NCBI GenBank assembly: GCA_015852425.1
Contig: JAAAIG010000641.1
Location: 1 to 22,841 of the forward strand
Length of the DNA stretch: 22,841 bases
Source: Gryganskiella cystojenkinii
Lineage: Eukaryota; Mortierellomycota; Mortierellomycetes; Mortierellales; Mortierellaceae
Direction: 5' to 3'
How positions within the stretch are numbered: position 1 is the stretch's first letter; the number at the start of each line of letters is the position of its first letter. The translations under genes were made by a program, and so were the position numbers. Below, in pieces: positions 1 through 9,447 of this stretch. Below the pieces are notes generated by a model, which did not search any database, was not told the DNA's origin, and saw only the letters and a program-made list of their open reading frames with translations.

Positions 1-387
1 TTCGTCCAGCCGTGAGGTCGCGGTACTGTGAACAAGGGTGCAGCAGTTGCCAATAGGTGACCTCACTGTAGTGCCAAGCATTTTATATAGAATTGAGCTG
101 GGTTGCCGGTCACGTCAATCGTCAGATAACACTAAATAAACCCCACCATCGCGAGGGATCGTTGACAAGAAAAAAAAAATTGATTTGACACGCACAGATA
201 TTAAACAGAGCGAGTCGAGGTAAGGGTGCGTTAAACCTGTCAACGATCGCCTTAATAAACGGGAAAGCACAGACTGTTGGTATACTCCGACGAACCCCCT
301 CCCGCCTGCAACAACACATGCCCCAAAACAGGAATCGCTTTCAAAAAAAACAAACTTTTTGTTGAAGGAAAAAATGCCATCTAAGAT
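1..387. other. Left-edge spacer downstream of the USP gene
   Basis: No gene is supported here. The stretch lies 3' of the minus-strand deubiquitinase gene and should hold its 3' UTR, but I see no AATAAA on the minus strand (TTTATT on the plus strand). An 8-base inverted repeat (GTGAGGTC at 12-19, GACCTCAC at 59-66) is present and is short enough to be chance. The sequence is A-rich around 170-180 and 343-352. Anything left of base 1 is unknown. Confidence 0.5.
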
Positions 388-3300
388 TTACTTCTTCTTG
401 CGGCCACGCCCAGACTTTTTTGACTTGACGGTTGTCCTGAGAAGCAGCGGAGATGACGACGACGATGTTGCTGCTGTTGTTGAAGAAGATGATAACCTCG
501 ACACGTTGTCGACAGTCAAAGAAGAATCAGACGTGAGTTTGGAGTTGAAACTCGAGGTCATCGCCGCGGTTAAGGGCGGTAACATGCTGGTGAGCGAGTA
601 AGGCTCTGGTATACTGGGTGAGGGGGGTGAAGAAGAGTCTGAAGAATCGATGAGAGGGTCGTTCTTATCAGGGGCACACGCAGATTGGATTCGGAGACCG
701 TTTAGTGACAACGCCGAGTATTGCTGTTTCTTCCGATTCGGTCGTTGCATCAGAACCGGCGAGGTAAATGAAGATGATGCCACAGAAGAATCTGAAAATC
801 CTGAGCCAGGAGAGGGTGGGGTGGTCGAGTTGGGAGAGGACACAAAGGAACGCCAGGCTCGATCATCGTCCTGCGATTGCAAGCTCTCCATATCCGACAT
901 GTCCTCGTCGTGCGCCATCCTCAAGTGGACCGTCATGGCTTTGGGTCTCTCCTTGAACAGCGTGAGATATTCTTGTTCTGAGATAGCGGTCAGATCGACA
1001 TGGCTTATATCCGTGACAGACTCCTGCACGAGCTTCTCGTCGCTGACTTTCATTTTCCTGGACAAAAGCTTTCTCAGTCCGAGTTCTACGACTTGAAGAG
1101 ACAGTTTTGCCTTGGTAGGGCCTACTTGCTTCGACCTATCGAATGACTCTGTCGATTCCATCTTCTCGTATAGACACATGTACGGGTTCGCTCCAAGGAC
1201 ATGGTCCAGCGTCACGGAGTCAACCGTCTCATCCGAGATGCGAAACCAATCCTCAGTCCGACCATTGCCGCCATAAAGGGATCCAGCCCCTGAGGCGTTC
1301 ATAGGATCAAGACCGAGACCCACGGGTCCAACCTTAGAGACCATGCTTTCTGGCTTCCGACGATAGGCGATAAAGTGACCATATGAGTGACCACCGTAGT
1401 GAACCACAACAGACTGAAGCCTATGAAGAACGCGCTTGGACGCCGCATTTTGGTGGGGCCTTGGGTGCTGTGTTAAATGTCCACTCATTGAGGGTTCATC
1501 ATGATTATTTCCCAGTCGCTCCAAATTTTCTTCTGAAATCGACATTGGCAGATTGGGTTGAGTCAAAAGAATGCCGCTGGTACTGAATGGCGCAAGATCC
1601 AGGTACTCGGGAAAGTTGACGTGACAGCTGTTCTTGGAGACGGTTCCATAAGGCGAATATTGCGATCGAACGAAATGAAGACAGAGAACCTTTGGAGGCT
1701 TGGCCAACATGACCTGCTTTGTGCAATGCCGTGAGACAACCTTGGACAACTTGACGTCGGGCAGTGTCCGTTCTACATCTATCTTGATCGCGTTCTCGAC
1801 CATATCCCGATGAAGGATCAACTTGGCCATTGCTGCTGCGCGATCCACACCTGCTTCAGAGGCGGACGATATCCTGCGTCTGGGCATCATGTCGTCGGAA
1901 TCCAGTACACTCTGATCGCTGTCGGAAAGTTCGAGATCATCTTCTGAAGCAGCACTCTCCAAATCTGAATCTGAAGCTGGGGTTCGTCGCCGCCGCATTC
2001 CGTCCAACGTGTTATGCGTTGCTTGAGTGCTCTCCAGTCGTTTGATCTCAACTCCAATGCGTGTCAGTGTGGCGATCAAGGAACACTTCATACAGACCAC
2101 ATCGTGCAAGGATTCGAGATTGATATACTGTCTCAGACAATCCTCGATATGACAGGAATGATTTGATGGTAGGGACAGGGACAGGTTGTCAAAGGTGAAG
2201 TGGCGGACAGCCTCGGTATAACCGCACTGCATACACGAGAGCCTGCTCGCGAGCAATCCGTTCATGGGGTTCGAGGGCATCTTTTTGACCAAGTGCTCCT
2301 GCTGATCCTGGCCCAGGCCGACGAGTTTCTTAAGAAAGTCGATGTTCAAAAGCGGACGTGTCGCCTGCATTTGTTCGATGCGGGATTCCTCAAGACTGAG
2401 CGCGCTAGAAATCATTTGAAAGAGTTCTTGTGCATCCTGCTGTTCCCTGTTCAAGATGCTGCTCCGGTGTCCTGAAGATTTGGGGTCCCTTGATCGTGAT
2501 GCCTCCAAAGCAGAGACTAGAGCCCTGGGTCGGAAGGAGTCGCGGGAAGCGATGGGTTCTTGCAATGCTACAAAGATATTTCACGACAACAAGCAGGAAG
2601 TAAGTAATCAAGAGAAACTTATAACGAGACGAAATTCACTAGTGAGAAGAATATACCACATTTTTTTTTTTTTGTTTTTACCTTCGATCGTGTCCAGTAA
2701 CGCCTCTGTGACCTGTAGGTCATCTTCGTTTGCCTGCAGGTCGTCCGAACGCTGGAGGAGCGACTCCAAATAAGGCGAGAGAACAGTCAGTGAAGAGAGG
2801 GCCTAGAATGCCGTTGTGAAATATAAAAAAAAAAACAGAATATCGAAGAGGTAACAAAACACCATTGGTTTTTTGGTTTGTTCAGTTTCATTGCGCACAT
2901 CGAATTTGGCTCTTTGTTTCTACTTGAAAAAGGAACAGGACGATGGCAATTTTTTTTCTCACCTGCAGGACAGAGTTGAGGAAGCAAGAGTTTCCAGTGT
3001 TGACAAGACCATGGACGTAGCGCAGTGAGGACGCAGGTGGAGCTTTGGTGGTCTCGTTCAGGGCAAGCGACATGCCTATCATTTCAAAAAGCAAAAGGGT
3101 TGATGTATCATCCATGAATAACAGGGTTGAGGGAACGCTGACGCAAAGGCAAGGGAAAAGATCATGAAAAATCACACGCATGCACACACACACACACACA
3201 CCTTGGATAGAAGCATTGTTCAGCTGGCTCAGTTGCACTCGGCTCGTGATCTTTGACCTGTCAGGTAAAGCAGTCGAATTCGTAACATTGCGCTGCTCGT

Positions 3301-3604
3301 TCAATCCTTGTGAATGTAAACCTCCAAAGCCCAAATCCAGAGCCTCTTCTGGTTCCCAACCTAGGAGAATCCTAGTCAACGGGTTGATAACCAGACCCTG
3401 ATAAGAGAGAATAAGGGTCCATGCTTGACCAAGGGTTGGTAAGAATTCAAAGAGACTCATCAGGTCCACGGCCAGGACCTGTTCCAGAACTGTAATAAGC
3501 CTTTGTCGGTATTGGTGCGGTAATAAAAAGAGGATCGAAACCACCAGGACCAAGGTCGCTAGGGGTGGCGGGTGGAGAAACTTCTCCAGCGTCTCCTGAA
3601 TCAT
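388..3604 (-). CDS. UBP1: USP30/Ubp1-like membrane-anchored ubiquitin-specific protease
   Basis: Predicted cysteine deubiquitinase of 938 residues. Exons on the minus strand: 3202-3604, 2963-3075, 2682-2802, 388-2567. The introns (126, 160 and 114 bases) keep phase. The start is the first ATG of the open frame (3604). A hydrophobic segment at residues 14-29 (LATLVLVVSILFLLP) looks like an N-terminal membrane anchor, as in human USP30 (mitochondrial outer membrane) and yeast Ubp1. The Cys box GLVNTGNSCFLNSVLQ places the nucleophile at C165. The His box HSYGHFIAYRR gives H610, and WFRISDETV gives S657/D658, matching the Cys-His-Ser arrangement described for USP30. A zinc-ribbon pair sits at C324/C327 and C371/C374, followed by a fungal acidic Ser insert at about 395-450. 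The C-terminus is Ser-rich and ends in a polybasic tail (KSKKSGRGRKKK). Whether it sits on mitochondria or ER cannot be told from sequence. The next gene on the same strand lies 889 bases upstream, so there is no operon-like link. Confidence 0.9.
3183..3201. repeat. (CA)9 microsatellite at the USP intron 1 donor
   Basis: On the plus strand, CA repeats nine times and then a final C. The alternating pyrimidine-purine pattern extends left to 3173 through ACACGCATGC. On the coding (minus) strand this is a GT run that begins exactly at the proposed 5' splice site (exon ends CAAG at 3202), so several overlapping GT donors exist. Confidence 0.9.
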
Positions 3605-4493
3605 GATGGCGTAGTGGTGGCGACGACTACAATGGAGGCTGAATGGGTGTGGAGTCAAATTGATCCTTGGACAATGCAATAATAGCAGAACCGAGAATCA
3701 AAGACGTTGAAGATCCTGATGAGAGAGATTGTTCCAAAGAGATGTGAAAAGATAAAGAGTGGGGTGAGCTGTCAAAAGCTTTGGGTATGCTGAATGGTAT
3801 AAAAAAGGGGCAACGAAGAGAGACCAAGGTGTGCTGTGAGTAGGCGTGAATGCAAAGGAGGAGTGAATGCAATGGAGGAGAGACAGAAGAAAAAGGCAGT
3901 TTTGTCGAAAGGGGGGGTGAACTTTTTTTTTTGTTTGCTTTGGACTGCTATGCTGTGCCGCAATCATCGACAAGAAAACGATACGCAAGCCAGAGAGTGC
4001 GCAAACATTTTTTTGAACTTCGATTATTTTATTTTCTTTATTTCAGAATAGTTGAAAGGTAAGAAAGTGTAGCGAGCAAAAGTCATCGAAAGACATGGAC
4101 CCCGTCCCCAGGGTCTCGTCCATTGACCGGCTTTTTTGCATGCATGGAAATCCCAGATAAATCTGAAACCCCATTGGGCTTGTTCTCCGCCACCCCTAGA
4201 CACACCCTGGCCCACGAGAACCAAAGCAACGAGCACCCAGCTAAAAGCTGAAGCGTCCAAAGACGGCGATGAAGAAAAAAACATGTGGTCCGCTCAAATT
4301 CGACAAGTTTTGACCATCTCACAGTCACACAACATTCGAACCGCCTCTAATTGATCCACAGGCGCTGCTAATTGGAAACAATTTCGTCGCAGGACTCTTG
4401 AGAGACGGACTTTCTGAGAACAGTGAGACAGCGCCATTTGGAATGACAAGAAGTCAAATTCTACAGTTTTAATTTTTGACAAAACCTTTAAGG
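3605..4493. other. Spacer between the USP and MIT genes (USP promoter, MIT 3' UTR)
   Basis: Both flanking genes are on the minus strand, so this 889-base stretch should contain the end of the MIT transcript and the promoter of the USP gene. Two minus-strand AATAAA signals (TTTATT on plus at 4028-4033 and 4037-4042) are candidate poly(A) signals for the MIT gene, about 455 bases past its stop. The open frames here are short, low in complexity and resemble no family I know. A plus-strand TATAAAAAAG near 3798-3807 is in the wrong orientation for the USP gene. Confidence 0.45.
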
Positions 4494-7400
4494 CTACTCG
4501 GCTACCCATGCGCCGACTCTCTTCACATATTTGCCCATCAATTCGCCCAGGTCGCGGACCACAAAGGCGCAAATGACTTGATGCAGAACATCGCACAATC
4601 GCCTTATCCGGTTCACAATCTGGATATGGGTCTGGAACGGTGACAAGGCACTGTAATGACGAAGCATACTCTCGAGCATATAGCTCGATTGGAAAAGCCG
4701 AACCACAGCCTCCGTGTAAGATGAAGTGTCCTCGCTGCAATAAAGAAAGATATTTTTTAAAAAAAGGTCGTTAGAAAAAGAGCCAAATTGCGGATTAGAC
4801 AAAAACAAAAACTGATCAAGTAAAATACGTTATGAACTCTCAACTTACACTCTGTCGTTAGCGATCGACTTTTGAACGCTCTTGGAGAAACTCTTCCATT
4901 GACTTTTCAATCCGCCCGATCCGGCCTCGGAACCAGTGGAACCTTTTTTGATTGACTTTTCATGGGTCAAGGTACCCCCTGATGATCCCGGCATAGGTTC
5001 TTCTGCGCTTGCACTCCAATCGTATGAAGGCAGATTATAAACACTGGAGTTCCCGCCTGTGAGTGGACCCTGATCACCTTCCTGGTACCCCTGGTTGGTC
5101 GAGATTGTGAGAGGCGCACCGCCGTTCTTGCCTGGCCGATGAATGAACGACAACTTCTTGCTCAGCTTAGCCTGAACCTGATTGGCTAGGGCTTCTAAAC
5201 TCTCCAGTTCCTTGAGGACTGTCATTCGTTCCACATCACCTTCGGGTCCACCGCCAGCCTCGACCAAAATATTCAAGGATCCGTTCCGAACTTGCGTTGC
5301 AATCCGCGAAAACGCCACGGAAAGTGTTTGGCAGGCGCTGATCTTTGAGTCCGCGGCAGGGAGACGGACGACAGACTGGTACCAGATCGTCCGGGGGACA
5401 TACAGACGTTTGGAGAGGAATCCTCCAGTCAACATGGATTGTTCCAGCTTATGCATAAGCCAGAAGCAGCGAAGATAGGGATCCGTTGGCGCAGGGTCGA
5501 CGAAAGGAGGAGGAAGAGGCTATTGAAAGAATGGAAAAAGTCACGAGTTAGCATAGTCCCAGAGACTCGCTCAAACAAAAAGTTCTTTTGAAACTTACAA
5601 ATGTCATGCCACCGAAAGGATCCTCAGAGATGACGTCGAACAAGGTCATACCACCCGTAGACGTTGGCTGGCTGGGGTTAGGGCTGTTGTTCTGGAAATT
5701 TGGGCTCCAAGACTTGTCGAGGGTGGGTGAAGTCGCATTGCTGGACAGCTTTGAGCTGCTGCTCTGATGCTGAAGCATCGCGGGTCGGATCGGTGGCTGA
5801 ACAGGAGAGGAGGACAAGGGCGACGGGGATCCGACATTGCCTGCACCGCTGACTAATCCAGAACCCGCCGAGGAGCGCGTTAGGGGGCTACTGCCGCCTT
5901 CCTTCAGTGAACGGGAGGAGTCAGAGTTACGTTTATGGGAGGAAGGGTTCTCAAGCGCGTGTAGAGAGCTGATGGACGATGCTCCTCCTTGAAAGCTGTA
6001 CATGGGTCCTGAAAGAGGTGATCTTGACGTCTGCGTGGCTTGTACGTGATGTGTTGAAAGCGTTGATGACTGAGAGGCTGATCGATGGTGACTGGCGGAT
6101 GATTGCTGTTGTTGTTGTTGTTGCTGCTGCTGAGCATGGTTAGACCGGATCTGCTCAATTTGGTTCACTGTGTATGATCCTATGGAATAGAAAGATTTTT
6201 TTGAATAGAGTCAAATGGGAAAGAGGTCAGCGATCAACAACATAAAATGGCGTGAAGTCAGAGACCATCATTCTGTTTTTCTTCTTACCTTTTGAGGTTA
6301 CCCGCTCTCGTTGAAAAGGGTCCTCTGGGACATGTTCCAACGAGGCTTGAGAGGATGAGAAGCCCTTCGATGACATGTTTGGGAGCCATTCTTCCGAGAT
6401 TTGACCTTCTCCAAAGAAGCGAGCTTGATCTGTTCCACTGGTCCCTCCTTCGTCCTCTGCTGAGCTCTCGGGAGACAAAAAAGACTTTTGGAGGAGTGAT
6501 GATGATTGAACAGAAGAGTGGTCATATCCAGGATGCTGTTGCTGTTGCTGTTGTTGCTGTGGCGGGGTAGAAACAGAAGAAGGAACCAAAGGCGAGATTC
6601 GACGGGTAGCATGGGCGGGTGACGCTGGCGGGGAGACGAGATTAGATGGTATCTGAGGCAAAGGAGTTTTTGGTGGCGGTGTGGATGGATGCATGGGCAA
6701 TGATGCTGATGAAAAGGTAGGCGTTCCATTGAGAGCAGGTGTCGGAGGGTTCGAGTGTGTTGGCGTGCTGGAGGACGAGCCAGATCCAGGTACGAGAACC
6801 GGTGGGGGTGTGGAAGGAGGCGGTCCGAGGGTCGTGGGTGTGGGTGGGAGAGGCGTGGTTGGGGCCGAGTGAATAGGAACACTGAGCTGATCCCGACTCC
6901 TGACTTTGGGAACTCCTGGCAACCGTTGTTGAGCATGGATCTGGAGCTGTTCCGCTGCAGTGACGAGATCGCCAGTCATCCGGTGCGTTGACCCGCCTGT
7001 GTGTGAACGGGTATGGTGACGAGTATGTCCCGGTGATCCATAGCCTCCGTGCTCAGATGCCGAAGTAGAGTCTGATCTCTGCCGAGGAGTTCTTGGCTCG
7101 CTGGGCGGTTGGATAGGAGAGCCATTGGTCGTGTTGGAGGGCTGAAGTGGTACAGGAACATGTTTTTTGACGCGCCTGGGAGGTGGGACAACCCCTTGTG
7201 CGACCGATTCTGATTCCCCGCTGCCTTGTTGGGAGGAAGGAGAAGAGAGCGCGTTCGATGGAGACGCAGGTGTAATTGGGGAAACGTTGGAGGAGCCCGA
7301 AGCACGCGACGACGACAACGACGGATCCGACTTACGAGGCGTTGGGGGTAGAGGTTGATGAGGTGATGGGTGTTGTGGAAGCACGTTTGTCTGCTGTTGG

Positions 7401-8136
7401 TGTTGCTGGTTCTCTTGTTGGTGTGAGCGCGAAGGTATTTGTTGAGCGGACGAATCTGCGGCCGAGTTGGAAGCTGGAGGGGCTGGCGGGGTAGAGAGCA
7501 GATGTATTCTGAACAGGTATGAATCGTGCTGGGGTGGAAAACATAGAAGGGGAGGGGGTAAAGAGGGAGAATGTTAACAGGACGAAAAGAAGGAACGAAC
7601 AATGCAACAAGGACGTTCCGTTTCAAAAACAACAAAAGATAAAACGAAAAGTGTTATTTGGTCACTGTTGCTTGTTTTCATTTTTAAAAAAGGGCAATAG
7701 AGGCGTTTCGTTTTGTTCGAGTGCAATTAACCATGGCGCCAACCTCAATTGTTGTTGTACAGATACAGAGGGTTTAAAGAATCCTTACAATGGTACGAAG
7801 ACGATCTTGTTCTTCGGCCGAGGAACTGGCATCCATGACCTTGCCCAGAAGGGTCACTGCTCGACGGTAAGCATCCAGAGCAGCCGTAATATCGTTCGCA
7901 TTATCCAGCTGAACAGCAGACTGAGCCTCGAGCAAGGCCATAGTAAGCAGAGCCTTGGAACTGGATGAGGATCGGGGTCGAGTCTGATCTGGGGGCATTA
8001 ATGAGGGATTAGATCCACTCGTGGCATGGGGGTCATGGCTATGAGAGGAGACGGATTCAGAACGGTGTCTTGCCTGAGATGATGAGGCAGATGACGGCGA
8101 CCTGTCCCTACGGTCGTGTGCGCCCAATGCGGCCAT
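4494..8136 (-). CDS. Fungal MIT-domain protein with disordered linker and conserved C-terminal region
   Basis: Predicted 1026-residue protein. Exons (minus): 7789-8136, 6289-7528, 5599-6179, 4849-5519, 4494-4734. Introns are 260, 109, 79 and 114 bases and phases match. The first ATG of the frame (8136, context CCAATGG) is taken as start; the frame is open further upstream but only with TTG. Residues about 60-129 form a helical MIT (microtubule interacting and trafficking) domain (ALLTMALLEAQSAVQLDNAN...ALDAYRRAVTLLGKVMD), a fold that usually binds ESCRT-III tails. A Ser/Pro/Thr-rich linker with two polyGln runs covers about 130-700. Exons 4-5 (residues 724-1026) look folded: a DPYLRCFWLMHKLEQ segment, then GGFLSKRLYVPRTIWYQ, a helical VLKELESLEALANQVQAKL stretch, and a C-terminal VRDLGELMGKYVKRVGAW. 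I believe this MIT plus C-terminal layout occurs across filamentous fungi in uncharacterised proteins, but no symbol is certain. A role in endosomal or cytoskeletal traffic is inferred from the MIT domain only. Confidence 0.82.
6103..6132 (-). repeat. PolyGln tract (10 codons) in the MIT protein
   Basis: Ten consecutive CAG/CAA codons on the minus strand in exon 3 of the MIT-domain gene, encoding Q10 just after SNHA. The mixture of CAA and CAG limits slippage. It lies in the disordered linker. Confidence 0.9.
6536..6559 (-). repeat. PolyGln tract (8 codons) in the MIT protein
   Basis: Eight consecutive CAG/CAA codons on the minus strand in exon 2 of the MIT-domain gene, between a Pro-rich segment and HPGYDH. 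Also mixed CAA/CAG. Confidence 0.88.
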
Positions 8137-9447
8137 TGGGTAGCAATTGGGGGGATGAGAATGAAAGGAGGAGGGAGGTGCAATGGACTTGCTGTTGCTG
8201 TGCTGGTTCAATGGATGGACAGGGGAGAGGTGTTGATCAGTCGGAAAAAAGGGAACGAGAAAGAGAAGGTATAGAGGGGACGAAAAGGAGCAGCGAACAA
8301 ACGACCAAAGAGAAAGTTGCGAGAGAGAAGAATGGGGAGAGGGATAGAGAGATGAGAGTGAAAATAAAATAGAGCAACAAAGTCAAAATGAACGGCAGAC
8401 AAAAAAAAAAAAAAAAAAAAAAAAAAGGCGGGAGCTGAAAAACGACTGCAGACAGACACAGACACACAGACAAAGTTGATGGAGAAAAGAGCTCTCGCAC
8501 ACACAGCTACAACAACAATTATTGGCAATTCAACTCTTTTTTTTTTTTCTTTTGTTCTCGTTATTGTTCAATGACACGCGTTGTCACTCTCTGTTGACAG
8601 TCCTGACCATGTACTCTTGCACTCTGTACACTTGCTGGTGTTTGTTGTGCAAAAACAGAACTAGATCCTCTCATGGGAGCAGCGCAGAATAAAAGACCGA
8701 GACAAGAAAAAAGGCAACCAAAAGTGTCTCGACATAAACACGCGCGCGAGCTCATTCCCTGCCAGGATCTCACTCTAGTCTTGAACATCAGCGACATCCT
8801 GGATCTTCTTTCTTAATTTTTAAACGCTGCCGTTGTCTTGTCTTTTCCCTCTTTCTTTTTTTCATCCTGCAGCGCGTCTTCCCGCTGAAGATCGTTATTG
8901 ATTATGCAATGCAGCACACCCCTCCTGCCCCCTGTTTAAACATGACATTTAGGAGTTGTCAAACCACCAGCACCCGAAATAAAATACTCGCCTAGGCCAT
9001 GCCTTCGTAAGCATTCCTCAAAAAGCACCTCCACGGAGAACAAGCGCTCTCTTTCTTTCGTACATCCCCCCCACCTCCCTCCCTCTCTCTCTGGCTCTCT
9101 CTCTGGTGAAAGTAAGGGTAGAATATGTCTGTAGAGTCATGTGACTTGGGCACCGCCCGTCCAGTCTAACCCAGTCCAGCCAGTTGCTTGGACCATACGC
9201 GCCGCGCGCAAAGGCACACACAATGAGCGAATAGAAAGGTAACTTGCCTTTCTTTTCCACTCCCTTTCTTTTCCCTTCTTCCCCTTTATTTCCTCAACTA
9301 CCTTCGCATCTTCCCATACCTTCTCTGTTCTCGGTACATTGTCGAGAAATTCCTCACATTACGTTTCTCTCTCATTTATCCTCTCTTCTCATTCAATCTC
9401 TTTCGCTCTTCCCACAGTCCAACCCACACCTCCAAACACGTACGCTC
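8137..9447. promoter_or_regulatory. Divergent promoter region between the MIT gene and ATE1
   Basis: A 1.3-kb spacer separates the two divergently transcribed genes and should hold both promoters and 5' UTRs. On the plus strand, 8225-8426 is strongly purine-rich and ends in a run of 26 A. 9049-9112 is a CT-rich tract, and 9243-9420 is a long pyrimidine-rich stretch just before the ATE1 ATG, as is common for fungal promoters or 5' leaders. GTCATGTGAC at 9136-9145 contains an E-box-like CATGTG core. No TATA box stands out. The open frames in this region are short translations of low-complexity tracts. The true transcription starts cannot be read from sequence. Confidence 0.6.
8401..8426. repeat. 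A26 homopolymer closing a purine-rich tract
   Basis: Twenty-six consecutive A on the plus strand (T26 in the MIT gene's 5' leader orientation). It is the longest homopolymer in the window and is expected to vary in length between strains and assemblies. Confidence 0.95.

Noticed and set aside
3605..3679. 25-residue N-terminal extension of the USP protein
   Set aside because: The frame is open but begins only with TTG; the first ATG (3604) leads directly into the membrane anchor.
4300..4400. GGTTCGAAT on the minus strand resembling a tRNA B box
   Set aside because: No A box or cloverleaf stems can be formed around it; no tRNA gene was found anywhere in the window.
8137..8211. 25-residue N-terminal extension of the MIT protein
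   Set aside because: The upstream start would be TTG; the ATG at 8136 has a good context and comes before the MIT domain.
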